Assembly: GCF_018617385.1 (NCBI RefSeq)
Contig: NZ_JACSKA010000003.1
Coordinates: 62,001-126,000 of the forward strand
Reading direction: 5' to 3'
DNA length: 64,000 nucleotides
From: Exiguobacterium sp018617385
GTDB lineage: Bacteria; Bacillota; Bacilli; Exiguobacteriales; Exiguobacteriaceae
A model generated the notes under the pieces. The model ran no database searches. It worked only from the letters and a program-made list of their open reading frames with translations, and had not been told where the DNA came from. Every line of letters starts with the position of its first letter. Within the stretch, counting starts at the first letter, position 1. Below, one piece after another: positions 7,397 to 16,082 of this stretch. The translations under genes were made by a program, and so were the position numbers.

Positions 7397-8718
7397 CGAC
7401 GAGATAAGAAATTCTGACATTCTTCGGACGTCCCATAAAAGAGGAACTCCGGCTCCCCTTCGACGAGATGCACCTCGATGTCAAATTCGTGCCAGGAAGC
7501 GTCATGCCACTTCTTAGGGAGTGAGAGCACGACCGCTTCGTACTGATCATTCAAATCAAGGAGCGACCGTTCAAACTGTGAGAAGATGGCCAATTTTGAA
7601 GGCTTGCCGGCATGAAACATCCGGTCTTGAATCGAGCGACCGGTCCGTTCCCGCGACAGCTCGAACAGCCCCATCCGTGTGAAGCCGTACACTTCGACCC
7701 GTCGTGGGTCACGCGCCCCGAGTTCTTTCATCTTTTTAAGGAGACGGGTCTGTCCTTCTTTTGAACCTCGTAAGAAATCGATGACGATCATGCCGCCGAT
7801 GTTTCGCAGGCGAAGCTGCTCCATGATTGAATAGAGCGCGGCTTCATTGATGGTATCGGCCGCACGTCCCTTGTCTTTGACGGCGACATTTTTGCCACTG
7901 TTCACGTCGATGACGGTCATCGTCTCGACTTGTTCGATCAAGACGAACGCCCCACCATCCAACCAGACGGCACGACTCTCGAGCTTCTCAATCGTGCTGT
8001 CGAGACGTTTCGCCTCGGGCATCCGCCCTTTCCCGATATGACGTTGCACCGGGACTTCCAATCGTTCTAGTCTCGCTTGCCCTTCCTTGTCGTTCAGGAG
8101 GACGGATTCGACCGCATGACGTCGCACGAAATGTTCACATAATAACTCATCTTGTCCGTAGCGTTGTTCGATCACCGTCTTGGAACGGTCACGCAAAAGA
8201 TGAAGTTCTTCCTGTAACGCCTCTGGTGACACTTGTCCGGCTTCCGTGCGAAACAGGACTCCTTCCTCTTCCGTAAGGTCGAGCGCTTTTGAGAGGCGGT
8301 CCTGCGTGACGAGGTCGAGCTTCCGGCTGAACAGTTGCCGACGTCCAAATGGGAAATACACAAGATATCGTGCACCGAACCGGATGTTCTCTGTCACTTT
8401 ATGATGCTTGCCGTTGATGCCTTCTTTCGTCACTTGGACGAGTCGCTTCTCCCCGACGACTGCCGCTTGCCCGATGGCCGGTACTTCCGGATACGAGGCG
8501 AGCGCACGGAGCGTCTCCGCGATCGGGAGAAAGAACGTCGTCTCCCCGTCTGTTAAAAACGCCGCTCCGAGCGACGGATGAATCCGTTCGATTGCGGCTT
8601 CCACAATGGTCCCGACCGACAGTTGGTCGACGAACCGTTCTTCGACTTCAAGCAACCGTTCTCCATCCACGAGCATCGCCCGTTCGATGGACGGGGTTCG
8701 TTCATAGATTAACTTCAT
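7393..8718 (-). CDS. rng: Ribonuclease E/G family protein
   Basis: A 441-residue RNase G-type endoribonuclease expected to cut AU-rich single-stranded RNA and mature rRNA 5' ends. Seen: an N-terminal S1-like region (VGTIVEAAIERIHPSLGAAFL at 38-58), the RNase H-like/DNase I-like core with TVIDVNSGK, whose Asp is a Mg2+ ligand, and GGMIVIDFLR with the second Asp. The Zn-link cysteines of E. coli RNase E are not obvious. ATG at 8718 lies 8 bases after AAGGAG; an earlier GTG overlaps that site. It occupies the place of spoIVFA-spoIVFB between minD and rplU in B. subtilis. Confidence 0.88.
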   Translation of the reverse strand: MKLIYERTPSIERAMLVDGERLLEVEERFVDQLSVGTIVEAAIERIHPSLGAAFLTDGETTFFLPIAETLRALASYPEVPAIGQAAVVGEKRLVQVTKEGINGKHHKVTENIRFGARYLVYFPFGRRQLFSRKLDLVTQDRLSKALDLTEEEGVLFRTEAGQVSPEALQEELHLLRDRSKTVIEQRYGQDELLCEHFVRRHAVESVLLNDKEGQARLERLEVPVQRHIGKGRMPEAKRLDSTIEKLESRAVWLDGGAFVLIEQVETMTVIDVNSGKNVAVKDKGRAADTINEAALYSIMEQLRLRNIGGMIVIDFLRGSKEGQTRLLKKMKELGARDPRRVEVYGFTRMGLFELSRERTGRSIQDRMFHAGKPSKLAIFSQFERSLLDLNDQYEAVVLSLPKKWHDASWHEFDIEVHLVEGEPEFLFYGTSEECQNFLSRR

Positions 8719-8739
8719 GTGCATCACTCCTTCCGACAG

Positions 8740-8763
8740 AAAAAGGCAACTTTCGTTGCCTTT
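8740..8763 (-). terminator. Terminator after minD
   Basis: AAAGGCAAC-GAAA-GTTGCCTTTTT, a compact hairpin with a GAAA tetraloop that begins in the minD stop codon. It ends the mre-min operon before rng. Confidence 0.9.
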
Positions 8764-9619
8764 ACGCTTTTTTCATTCCAAATTTCATCATGAGTCGTGC
8801 CCAGAAGCCGACCGGTGCCGTCTCCGTCTGAATCGACATGAGCGGGACCGATTCGCCAAGAATACGGCGCGTGATGTTCCGGTACGCCTGTCCGGCATAG
8901 TTATCCGGATTCATCGTGACCGGGACACCGCGGTTCGCGGCTGCGATGACTTCCTCATCATCGATGACGACGCCGAGTAAGTCGATCGACAGGATGCGCA
9001 TGATGTCATCGATGTCAAGCATGTCACCCGATTCGACGAGGTGGTTCTTGACTCGGTTGACTATCAGTTTCGGCGCATCGATATGTTCCGCTTGTTCGAG
9101 CATCCCGATGATTCGGTCTGCATCTTGAACCGCCGCCTTTTCAGGTGTCGTGACGACGATCGCCTCATCCGCTCCAGCGATGGCGTTCATGAACCCTTGC
9201 TCGATTCCAGCAGGACAGTCGATCAAGACGAAATCGTATTCCGTCTTCAACTGGTCAACGATTTCTTTCACTTGTTCGGGATTCACTGACGTCTTGTCTT
9301 TCGACTGTGCGGCCGGGAGTAAATACATCTCCTCGAAACGTTTGTCGCGGACGAGCGCCTGATTTAACTTACATTGACCCGTAATGACATCGACAAGGTT
9401 ATAAATGCTCCGGTTGTCGAGACCGAGAATGATATCGAGGTTACGCAATCCGATATCTGTATCGACGAGACAGACCGAGTGTCCAGACAAGGCGAGCCCC
9501 GTCCCGATGTTCGCGGTCGTCGTTGTCTTGCCGACGCCCCCTTTTCCTGATGTCACGACGATGGCTCTGCCGTTTTTAACTTCCTTTTCTGTATGTACAG
9601 GCTCCACTACTTGCTCCAT
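8762..9619 (-). CDS. minD: Septum site-determining ATPase MinD
   Basis: A membrane-associated ATPase that recruits MinC and blocks division near poles. The deviant Walker A GKGGVGKTTT lies near residue 25. The C-terminus has an amphipathic membrane-targeting helix (GFWARLMMKFGMKK). ATG at 9619 is chosen because AGAGGG lies 8 bases upstream; the GTG three codons earlier touches the ribosome binding site. About 285 residues, slightly longer than usual, the excess being an N-terminal stretch rich in acidic and basic residues. It overlaps nothing but starts 5 bases after the minC stop. Confidence 0.95.
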   Translation of the reverse strand: MEQVVEPVHTEKEVKNGRAIVVTSGKGGVGKTTTTANIGTGLALSGHSVCLVDTDIGLRNLDIILGLDNRSIYNLVDVITGQCKLNQALVRDKRFEEMYLLPAAQSKDKTSVNPEQVKEIVDQLKTEYDFVLIDCPAGIEQGFMNAIAGADEAIVVTTPEKAAVQDADRIIGMLEQAEHIDAPKLIVNRVKNHLVESGDMLDIDDIMRILSIDLLGVVIDDEEVIAAANRGVPVTMNPDNYAGQAYRNITRRILGESVPLMSIQTETAPVGFWARLMMKFGMKKA

Positions 9620-9624
9620 TCCAC

Positions 9625-10296
9625 TCACCCTCTCTGTAATTCCATTGCATATGCGTCCTTCAGACCCGTCATGACGTGGCGGAGACGTGTCATCTCAATC
9701 CCATCACTCGTCTGATACGCACAACCCATCTCAATCTCAGGAAGTTCTTCCTCATCATCGGCTGTGAGTACATGTTCGCCGATTGCTAAAAACTTCGGAT
9801 GGAGCAGGCTCGCGGTGATGACCGCTTCTTCCCATCCTTCGACACCGGCGCGCACATTTCCTCGTATCGTCCCTAAACAATAAATACTTCCTGTCGCCCG
9901 GACCTCTGACCCAGGATTGATATCCCCAATCACGAGCACTGAACCGTCAAACGTCAAGACTTGTCCACTCCGGATCGTCCCGCTGTGATAGTGAAACGTC
10001 TTTCTGCCATACGTCGCTTTCGCTTCTTCCGTCAACATGACATCGCTCGACAAGTCTTCAATATAAAAAACGCCATGACGAGCGACGACCTCACGAATTT
10101 GACGTGACAGCTCCTCGTCAATATAACGAGTACCCGCGTGCAACTTCAGGGCAATCTTTCCGGACGGCGGCTCCATTTCTTGTAATGTCGCTTCTAAGTC
10201 CGTAAGCACCTCGTCGATGCCACTCTTCGGATTGAAGTGAATGGCAATGCCGTTGCGATGTCCTTTAATCGTAATGTGTCGTTTACGCTCCATCAT
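9625..10296 (-). CDS. minC: Septum site-determining protein MinC
   Basis: A 223-residue inhibitor of FtsZ polymerisation, active as a complex with MinD. The N-terminal domain (1-100) is followed by the right-handed beta-helix C-terminal domain with repeated glycine turns (HYHSGTIRSGQVLTFDGSVL, GDINPGSEVRATGSIYCLG, GTIRGNVRAG), the MinD-binding part. It lies between mreD and minD as in B. subtilis. Either of two adjacent ATG codons could start it, 5 or 8 bases from AGAGGG. Confidence 0.94.
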   Translation of the reverse strand: MMERKRHITIKGHRNGIAIHFNPKSGIDEVLTDLEATLQEMEPPSGKIALKLHAGTRYIDEELSRQIREVVARHGVFYIEDLSSDVMLTEEAKATYGRKTFHYHSGTIRSGQVLTFDGSVLVIGDINPGSEVRATGSIYCLGTIRGNVRAGVEGWEEAVITASLLHPKFLAIGEHVLTADDEEELPEIEMGCAYQTSDGIEMTRLRHVMTGLKDAYAMELQRG

Positions 10297-10298
10297 GG

Positions 10299-10802
10299 CT
10301 ACCCTCTTTTCGCAACAGGGCGTGTCGTCACATATCGCGTCATCGGATAATAAAGAATCACGATGGCGATGGCATTGACGAGCATCGTCCCTGGAATCTG
10401 TTCAACCAATAGTGTTTGAATCGTCATCAACGTCCCACCAATCGCCGCCATGATCCCGTAAATCGCAAAGGTGAAAACGAGAATCATAAACGTGAACGTA
10501 ATGGTGACGGAGAAGAAGTTCTCACCTATATATTTTAACACGAAGCTGGCTAAGAGAGGAATGAGTGAAAAAGTAAATACATAGATTCCAATCAGGTCGG
10601 TGTAGACGATATCATACAGCAGACCGAATACAAGCCCGAACCCGAGTGCCGTCTCCCAACGACCGTACAGACTGACAAACATCAGTCCGATCAGCGTCAA
10701 CAAGAGAAACGGCGTGGCGTAGTGCCAAGAAAAAATCGATGCCCATGTTCCTTCAATAAGAAAAAGGAGGAACAGGGCGATGAACACTTTCATGTTACTC
10801 AC
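10299..10802 (-). CDS. mreD: Rod shape-determining protein MreD
   Basis: A 167-residue polytopic membrane protein (about five hydrophobic segments) that links MreC to the elongasome. The start is GTG at 10802, supported by AGGAGG 8 bases upstream; the ATG three codons later is too far from it. It overlaps the end of mreC by 8 bases. Sequence conservation of MreD is low, so position between mreC and minC is part of the evidence. Confidence 0.9.
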   Translation of the reverse strand: MSNMKVFIALFLLFLIEGTWASIFSWHYATPFLLLTLIGLMFVSLYGRWETALGFGLVFGLLYDIVYTDLIGIYVFTFSLIPLLASFVLKYIGENFFSVTITFTFMILVFTFAIYGIMAAIGGTLMTIQTLLVEQIPGTMLVNAIAIVILYYPMTRYVTTRPVAKRG

Positions 10803-11685
10803 CCGCTGCTCCTCCTTCCTCGGGACCCGTTAGAAACGGTTCGTCTAGTGTCCGATCAATCACGTACATTTGTGAGAACTCATTGAAGTCGGCCTCCGGT
10901 TTAATCCGGGCGACTTGTGAGACGCCATATTCATCCGTCTCGATCGACTCAATCGTACCGATGACGAGCCCGGCCGGATAACGTCCACCGAGTCCGGACG
11001 TCGAGACGATTTCTCCTTCTTTCAGCTTGACGCTATTCGACACTTTCGTGAAGAACAATTCGTTCGTCTCCGTATCGAATCCGTCAACCGTCCCATACGT
11101 CGGTTTGCCGTCCGCATCTTTGACCACAGCCGAGACGTTGTTCGTCCGGTTGTTGTCGCTGAGCAGTTGCACTTGCGACGTATAGGCACTCGTCTGAATG
11201 ACACGACCGACCATCCCGCTCGCCGCGGTCACGGCCATGCCCTTCTCAACGCCGCGTTCTGAACCGACGTTGATGGTGACGTAGCGTTGCCAATCGTTCG
11301 GTGTCCGACCGATGACCTCCGCCGGAATGAGGTCGAAATCACGTAACGACTCGTCTTTCGCTTCGACCATCTTTCGAAGCTCCTCATTCTCACGGCGCAA
11401 ATCATCCGCCTCAACCGATACCTCGGCGTACTTCGCCAAATGTTCTTTCAGCTGGCGGTTCTCTTCGTAGATATCGCGGACGTCTGAGATGGACGAGACC
11501 GTTGAGTCCATCCATCCGATTGGTACCGCGAACACTCGCTGGAACGTGCCGACCACATCACGCGTGACATCTTGGTACCAGGCTGATTCCGATCGTCCTC
11601 GAATCGAAACCCCTAAAATGACGAAAAACAAGATCAGTACAATTAGCGTGATGATGAGCTTTTTATTACGTACGAATCGGCTCAT
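10795..11685 (-). CDS. mreC: Cell shape-determining protein MreC
   Basis: A 296-residue bitopic protein that connects the MreB cytoskeleton to wall synthases outside the membrane. Seen: one transmembrane segment at about 9-28, a coiled coil at about 65-110 (ENRQLKEHLAKYAEVS, DDLRRENEELRKMVEAK), then the beta-barrel domain with VIGRTPNDWQRYVTINVG and GMVGRVIQT. GAGAGGTG precedes the ATG. It follows mreB by 13 bases in one transcript. Confidence 0.95.
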   Translation of the reverse strand: MSRFVRNKKLIITLIVLILFFVILGVSIRGRSESAWYQDVTRDVVGTFQRVFAVPIGWMDSTVSSISDVRDIYEENRQLKEHLAKYAEVSVEADDLRRENEELRKMVEAKDESLRDFDLIPAEVIGRTPNDWQRYVTINVGSERGVEKGMAVTAASGMVGRVIQTSAYTSQVQLLSDNNRTNNVSAVVKDADGKPTYGTVDGFDTETNELFFTKVSNSVKLKEGEIVSTSGLGGRYPAGLVIGTIESIETDEYGVSQVARIKPEADFNEFSQMYVIDRTLDEPFLTGPEEGGAAGE

Positions 11686-11698
11686 CGTGTCTCACCTC

Positions 11699-12736
11699 TC
11701 ATCGACGTGACGAGATGCCTGATTTCGAACGGAGGACGTCCATCATTTCAAGAGATTTTCCAGTACCGACCGCTACGCAGTCGAGTGGCTCATCCGCAAC
11801 GAGTGTCGGGATATGTGTCTCGTCTGAGATCACGTCGTCCAAGTTTTTGAGGAGCGCGCCGCCGCCAGTCAAGACGATCCCGCGGTCCATGACGTCAGCC
11901 GCAAGTTCTGGAGGTGTTTGCTCAAGCGTTTGCTTGACTCCTGCTAAAATCGCTTCAACTGTATCAGAAAGAGCTTCACACACTTCTGCAGACGTGACTT
12001 CGATCTGTTTCGGAAGTCCTGTCACGAGGTCGCGACCACGGATTTCCATCTTCTCGGCTTCGTTCGATGCGTCGATGCGCGCCGAACCGACTTCCATTTT
12101 GAGCGTCTCGGCTGTACGTTCCCCGATCATGAGGTTGTACTTGTTCTTGATGTAACGAATAATGGCATCATCCATTTCGTCACCACCGACACGAATCGAT
12201 TGGCTTGTCACGATGCCGCCGAGTGAGATCACTGCGACTTCGGTCGTACCGCCACCGATATCGACGACCATCGAGCCAGTCGGTTCCCAAACCGGGAGAC
12301 CTGCACCGATTGCTGCCGCGAACGGTTCTTCGATTGTGTATGCTTCACGAGCGCCCGCTTGTTTCGCAGCGTCTTCCACGGCACGTTTTTCAACCGACGT
12401 GATACCGCTTGGGACACAAATCATGACGTTCGTCTTCGATGAGAACAAACCGCCTTTTGATTTTTGAGCTTGCTCCATGAAGTATTTGATCATCGTCGCT
12501 GTCGTTTCGAAGTCAGCGATGACACCGTCTTTCATCGGACGACGTGCAGAGACGTTCCCCGGAGTACGTCCAATCATATCTTTGGCCTGGTTCCCAACGG
12601 CCTCAATTCTACCTGTATCTGTGCGGAACGCCACGACGGACGGTTCACGAACAACAATTCCTTGACCCTTTACATAAACGAGCGTATTAGCTGTTCCAAG
12701 GTCGATTCCGATTTCTCGGTTAAAACTACGAAACAT
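11699..12736 (-). CDS. mreB: Rod shape-determining protein MreB
   Basis: The actin homologue that guides lateral wall synthesis; 345 residues. It starts MFRSFNREIGIDLGTANTLVYVKGQ, with the phosphate-1 motif DLGTAN, then DIGGGTTEVAVISLGG (phosphate 2) and LTGGGALLKNLD (adenosine motif). A longer frame runs upstream, but ATG 12736 has GAGAGGAG 8 bases before it and matches the family start. First gene of the mreBCD-minCD transcript with a recognisable promoter. Confidence 0.97.
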   Translation of the reverse strand: MFRSFNREIGIDLGTANTLVYVKGQGIVVREPSVVAFRTDTGRIEAVGNQAKDMIGRTPGNVSARRPMKDGVIADFETTATMIKYFMEQAQKSKGGLFSSKTNVMICVPSGITSVEKRAVEDAAKQAGAREAYTIEEPFAAAIGAGLPVWEPTGSMVVDIGGGTTEVAVISLGGIVTSQSIRVGGDEMDDAIIRYIKNKYNLMIGERTAETLKMEVGSARIDASNEAEKMEIRGRDLVTGLPKQIEVTSAEVCEALSDTVEAILAGVKQTLEQTPPELAADVMDRGIVLTGGGALLKNLDDVISDETHIPTLVADEPLDCVAVGTGKSLEMMDVLRSKSGISSRR

Positions 12737-12770
12737 AGGTGTTGCTCCTCTCTTCATTACACTATTTTTT

Positions 12771-12798
12771 ATTATAACGGAAAAATCATGTTTGAAAA
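12771..12798 (-). promoter_or_regulatory. Probable mreB promoter
   Basis: TATAAT at 12771-12776 and TTTTCA at 12793-12798 with a 16-base spacer on the minus strand, 35 bases before the mreB start. The -10 is perfect; the -35 is weak. Confidence 0.6.
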
Positions 12799-12890
12799 CG
12801 TTCATTCGATTACAGGTTATTTACAATAACCGCATCTCAGTCCTGTCTCACCGTCTATTAGTTTGCCTTCTTTTCGGCAAAAAGGCAAAT

Positions 12891-12920
12891 CAAAAAAGCA
12901 GACGCGAGTGAGCGTCTGCC
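12891..12920 (-). terminator. Terminator after small membrane protein gene
   Basis: GGCAGACGC-TCACTC-GCGTCTGC followed by TTTTTTG on the minus strand. A second inverted repeat (TTTGCCTT at 12862-12869 with AAGGCAAA at 12882-12889) lies just beyond and may back it up. Confidence 0.85.
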
Positions 12921-12946
12921 TAAGAAGAGAACGGTTACAATCCTGG

Positions 12947-13375
12947 TTAGAGCGGGATGAGTAACATCGCCCCGTAGAAGAATACCGAGAAAATCAACAC
13001 CGGTCGAAAGAAGCGGGACGGCTTGAGTCGCGTTGCTCCTGCCAAAAAGCTCGATGTCGTCACGACGAAAAGGTAGATGCCAATGTACATGAGAAGTAAG
13101 CGGACAAGTACCGTCCAGATGCCGAGTTGGTCGAGTTCATTGAAAGCGAGCACAATCAGACCGAGATAAGCGATGAGCGCTAGAATCCCTACGCCGACAC
13201 CGACAATCGGTGAGACGCGGTTGAGCCAGTGGTCCTCTTGAAACCGAAGGAATAGCGCTGTGCTTACAAATAAAAACAGGATGAACACAACGATCGAGAA
13301 GATAGTCGGTTCTAGATGTATGTAACTCACAAAAAGCGATAATCCGACCATCAGGATCCAAATTATTTTTTCCAT
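12947..13375 (-). CDS. Hypothetical membrane protein
   Basis: A 142-residue protein with four strong hydrophobic segments (about 3-22, 26-45, 60-82, 95-115 and a last one near the C-terminus), little else. ATG 13375 is chosen for its GAGGTG ribosome binding site; an upstream TTG has none. I do not recognise the family. It sits alone between mreB and a DUF2785-type gene, downstream of an inverted repeat that may be an operator. Confidence 0.6.
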   Translation of the reverse strand: MEKIIWILMVGLSLFVSYIHLEPTIFSIVVFILFLFVSTALFLRFQEDHWLNRVSPIVGVGVGILALIAYLGLIVLAFNELDQLGIWTVLVRLLLMYIGIYLFVVTTSSFLAGATRLKPSRFFRPVLIFSVFFYGAMLLIPL

Positions 13376-13393
13376 AAAGCACCTCATTTGTTT

Positions 13394-13420
13394 TCTAATC
13401 AATATCCAGATTTGATTAGA
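13394..13420. promoter_or_regulatory. Inverted repeat upstream of small membrane gene
   Basis: TCTAATCA (13394-13401) and TGATTAGA (13413-13420) form a perfect 8-base inverted repeat with an 11-base gap, a few bases before the ribosome binding site of the gene at 13375. It could be a repressor operator or an RNA hairpin near the start of the message. Confidence 0.4.
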
Positions 13421-13443
13421 GTAAACTACGTTCCTTGATCACA

Positions 13444-14277
13444 TCACAATTTTTTCAGTGTGGCGAGAATAGATGGTTGGATCAGGTCATGCCGCTGCTC
13501 TTCGTTTAAACGGACATATAGACTCTTCAAGAATGTTTTCACATTATGGACGACGTACCAATATTTTTCCTCATCAAGATGTTGCTTACATTCTTCTAAT
13601 AAGTGATGTGGAAGCTGCTCTACATGGCGATGAATGACTTCAGAATCCATCCCTCGTTCGAGTAACCGTAGGAGCGGATGGATGAGACGTTCGTCTTCAT
13701 CATGCGCCAATACCTCAGAACGCATGATTTGATTGATGATGACGTGGAAGAGTTCCGGAAATGACGCTGGATCCAGTTTCGGATTTGCAATCAGTTCGTC
13801 CACCGCATCTGCCGCGTGGGCAATCGAATGGGCCCATCCCTTGCCATTCACATAACCTCTTGTATCTCTCTCGAGCTGAAGATATCGAATCAAACCTTCC
13901 GCTGCCTGCTGGAATTGGTCTTTTGTTAAAAAATCCTCTTCAATGTCTCGATGCAGAATCAAAGCCATCAATAGAGTCGTGAACGCTCTCGTGAAGACAG
14001 CGTCCGACTGCGTTTCCTCAATTCTATGAAATAAAAGATCATGCAAGGACGTCTCAAGGAGTTCACTCATCTTGTCGAAATCGATGTCTTTTTGTTCGAT
14101 GATGAGGCGAAAGAACATCGTGTAAATGAGTCGATCACGGAGTTTGCCGTCCGGTGATCCGATATGCTGAACCATACTTGTGAGAATGGCTTCTTTGTTT
14201 TTTTCGTAATACGTCAAATCCCCATCTTTCATTCCCTGGAGGACTTCTTTTAATTCGTTTTCCGACAGTACATTCAT
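13444..14277 (-). CDS. DUF2785-type helical protein
   Basis: A 277-residue soluble, alpha-helical protein. The stretch GKGWAHSIAHAADAVDELI near residue 145 resembles the signature of DUF2785 proteins; repeated helix pairs suggest a HEAT-like solenoid. No catalytic motif is evident and function is unknown. The ribosome binding site is weak. It is the third of a short run of minus-strand accessory genes between radC and mreB, where B. subtilis has none. Confidence 0.6.
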   Translation of the reverse strand: MNVLSENELKEVLQGMKDGDLTYYEKNKEAILTSMVQHIGSPDGKLRDRLIYTMFFRLIIEQKDIDFDKMSELLETSLHDLLFHRIEETQSDAVFTRAFTTLLMALILHRDIEEDFLTKDQFQQAAEGLIRYLQLERDTRGYVNGKGWAHSIAHAADAVDELIANPKLDPASFPELFHVIINQIMRSEVLAHDEDERLIHPLLRLLERGMDSEVIHRHVEQLPHHLLEECKQHLDEEKYWYVVHNVKTFLKSLYVRLNEEQRHDLIQPSILATLKKL

Positions 14278-14349
14278 ATGCGTACACCGCTCTTCTCAAT
14301 TTGATTCATCATCTACTCTTTAGCCAAATGACAGTTTAAATAGCGCTGT

Positions 14350-14547
14350 TCATTCAGACCTTTCATTCGGATGTTGTGATGACTCTTCTTCTCCGGAATA
14401 GATCATCCACAAACTCAACATCAAACAAATCAATCCGCCCAGACCAGTCGTGATCAAGGACAACTGCTCACTGAAAAAGGATTTACTGACTGCTAAGAAA
14501 AGAAGCAATCCCCATCCGATCACATTCCATATCGTGATTCGCGACAT
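14350..14547 (-). CDS. Small two-TM membrane protein
   Basis: A 65-residue protein with hydrophobic segments at about 4-20 and 30-50 and an acidic polar tail. ATG 14547 has AGGAGG 7 bases upstream; the frame also extends 7 codons further, through that site. A sigma-A type promoter precedes it. Unrecognised family. Confidence 0.6.
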   Translation of the reverse strand: MSRITIWNVIGWGLLLFLAVSKSFFSEQLSLITTGLGGLICLMLSLWMIYSGEEESSQHPNERSE

Positions 14548-14599
14548 TCGGTAACCTCCTATGTACAAACTTATGCATCATTATTTCTACGCTCTTCAA

Positions 14600-14628
14600 A
14601 TTCTACACTTCCATTCATCGATTTCCAA
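14600..14628 (-). promoter_or_regulatory. Promoter of the small membrane protein gene
   Basis: TTGGAA (14623-14628) and TAGAAT (14600-14605) with a 17-base spacer on the minus strand, about 50 bases before the ATG at 14547. Confidence 0.6.
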
Positions 14629-14670
14629 CTATATCCAAAATTTAATGAGGTGCCAGTGCTCTCGTAAACA

Positions 14671-14700
14671 CAAAAAAGCAGACATCACGATGCCTGCTCT
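14671..14700 (-). terminator. Terminator after radC
   Basis: GCAGGCAT-CGTG-ATGTCTGC followed by TTTTTTG on the minus strand, ending the maf-radC unit. Confidence 0.85.
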
Positions 14701-14707
14701 CTACTCC

Positions 14708-15331
14708 TTACCCATTCATATATCCCCGCTGCTTCATGCTGACGTAATGGTCTTCCCCGATGATGACGTGGTCGAGACAAGCGATGCCGACGATATTGCC
14801 TGCTTCGACCAATCGTTCAGACACCTCGATGTCTTCCCGACTCGGTGTCGCGTCCCCGCTCGGATGATTGTGCACGGCGATAAAGCATGCCGCCGATAAC
14901 TTGAGCGCCTCACGAAACACATCGCGTGGGTGGACGATCGACGAGTTGAGCCCTCCGACGAAGAGTGTCTTCCGCGCAATCAGTTGGTTCTTCGTATTCA
15001 AATACAAACAGACGAAATGCTCCTGATTCAACAATCTCAATTCATCACGCAACAACTCATAGGCGTCTTGCGGCGAACGAATCGTCGGCATACTCGCTTT
15101 CGGTTCCTCGACGTATCGAATCCCGATCGTGAATGCGGCGAGGAGTTGCTCTGCCTTCTTCTTCGTCATCCCTTCGATCATGCATAAATCGTGGACGGAC
15201 GCTTGTGACAACGCCCGTAACGTCGGGTAGACGTCCGAGATACGACGAGCCGTCTCCATCGGGTCAGGTCCCCGTCCTCCGATTTGAAGCAATCTGGCGA
15301 TGGCGGTCTCTACACTACGGTCAAGCACCAT
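14708..15331 (-). CDS. radC: RadC family JAB1/MPN domain protein
   Basis: About 207 residues. The N-terminal helix-hairpin-helix-like part (MTKKKAEQLLAAF) precedes the MPN metalloprotease-like domain with the metal-binding signature HNHPSGDATPSRED. Historic repair role for RadC is not supported; function is unsettled. Start is uncertain: ATG 15331 has GAAGGA 6 bases upstream, but an in-frame GTG at 15361 overlaps the maf stop. The maf-radC-mreB order follows B. subtilis, interrupted by three small genes. Confidence 0.9.
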   Translation of the reverse strand: MVLDRSVETAIARLLQIGGRGPDPMETARRISDVYPTLRALSQASVHDLCMIEGMTKKKAEQLLAAFTIGIRYVEEPKASMPTIRSPQDAYELLRDELRLLNQEHFVCLYLNTKNQLIARKTLFVGGLNSSIVHPRDVFREALKLSAACFIAVHNHPSGDATPSREDIEVSERLVEAGNIVGIACLDHVIIGEDHYVSMKQRGYMNG

Positions 15332-15357
15332 GGTCATTCCTTCACCTACTTTCAAGT

Positions 15358-15942
15358 TCACAGGAAGCGAGGCGTCACCCCATGCCGGTCGAGCGTCTTG
15401 ACGAGCGGATGAATCGGCAATCCGACGACATTATAAAAATCCCCTTCGATTCTTTCGACGAAGAGACCACCCGATCCTTGAATCCCATACGCACCCGCCT
15501 TATCGTAGGGCTCTGTCGAATCTAGATAATCCGCTAGCCAGGTTTTAGGAATCTCAGCGAACGTCACACGCGTTGACGTGACGAACAAATCTTGGATTGC
15601 ACCGATGATACTCACACCCGTCAGCACTTCATGGGTCGAACCGGATAATCGTTCAAGCATCCGTTTCGCATCCTCCCGGTCTGTCGGTTTCTCTAAAATG
15701 ATGCCGTTCAAGACGACGACCGTATCCGCGCCGATGACGATGGCATCACGGTGTTGCCTTGCCACATCCATCGCTTTCTCCCGGGCCAGACGAGCGACAT
15801 AATCACTCGGTGTCTCCCGACCGTCCGTCCCTTCCGTCACGGTCGATGGGATGACCTCATGCTTGATTCCAGCTTTCGTCAATAGCTCGGTACGTCGCGG
15901 TGACATCGAGGCGAGAATGACACGCTTCTGTGTTGAATTCAT
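15358..15942 (-). CDS. maf: Maf nucleotide pyrophosphatase
   Basis: A 194-residue septum formation inhibitor Maf family enzyme that hydrolyses non-canonical or regular nucleoside triphosphates (dTTP, UTP type). Seen: ILASMSPRRTELL at 9-21, the nucleotide-binding S..R.R motif, then VIGADTVVVL with the catalytic Asp, and KPTDREDAKRMLERLSG. AAGGAG lies 8 bases before ATG. Confidence 0.94.
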   Translation of the reverse strand: MNSTQKRVILASMSPRRTELLTKAGIKHEVIPSTVTEGTDGRETPSDYVARLAREKAMDVARQHRDAIVIGADTVVVLNGIILEKPTDREDAKRMLERLSGSTHEVLTGVSIIGAIQDLFVTSTRVTFAEIPKTWLADYLDSTEPYDKAGAYGIQGSGGLFVERIEGDFYNVVGLPIHPLVKTLDRHGVTPRFL

Positions 15943-16042
15943 TGTATCGACTCCTTCTCTTCTTCCAAAACGGCGTTCCTTCCCGTTTCAGTCTTCACTG
16001 TTGATTGTAGGCAACGTGCCTCCTAAACACAATGACCCGCGA

Positions 16043-16076
16043 CGAAAAACACGTCCCTTCAATTGCGAAGGGACGT
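16043..16076 (-). terminator. Terminator at end of pilus operon
   Basis: ACGTCCCTTC-GCAATT-GAAGGGACGT followed by GTTTTTC on the minus strand, directly after the pilO stop. Confidence 0.9.
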
Positions 16077-16082
16077 GCCGAC

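Noticed and set aside
12862..12889. Inverted repeat TTTGCCTT / AAGGCAAA as a separate operator of mreB
   Set aside because: It adjoins the terminator of the upstream gene and lies well before the mreB promoter, so a back-up termination role is equally likely.
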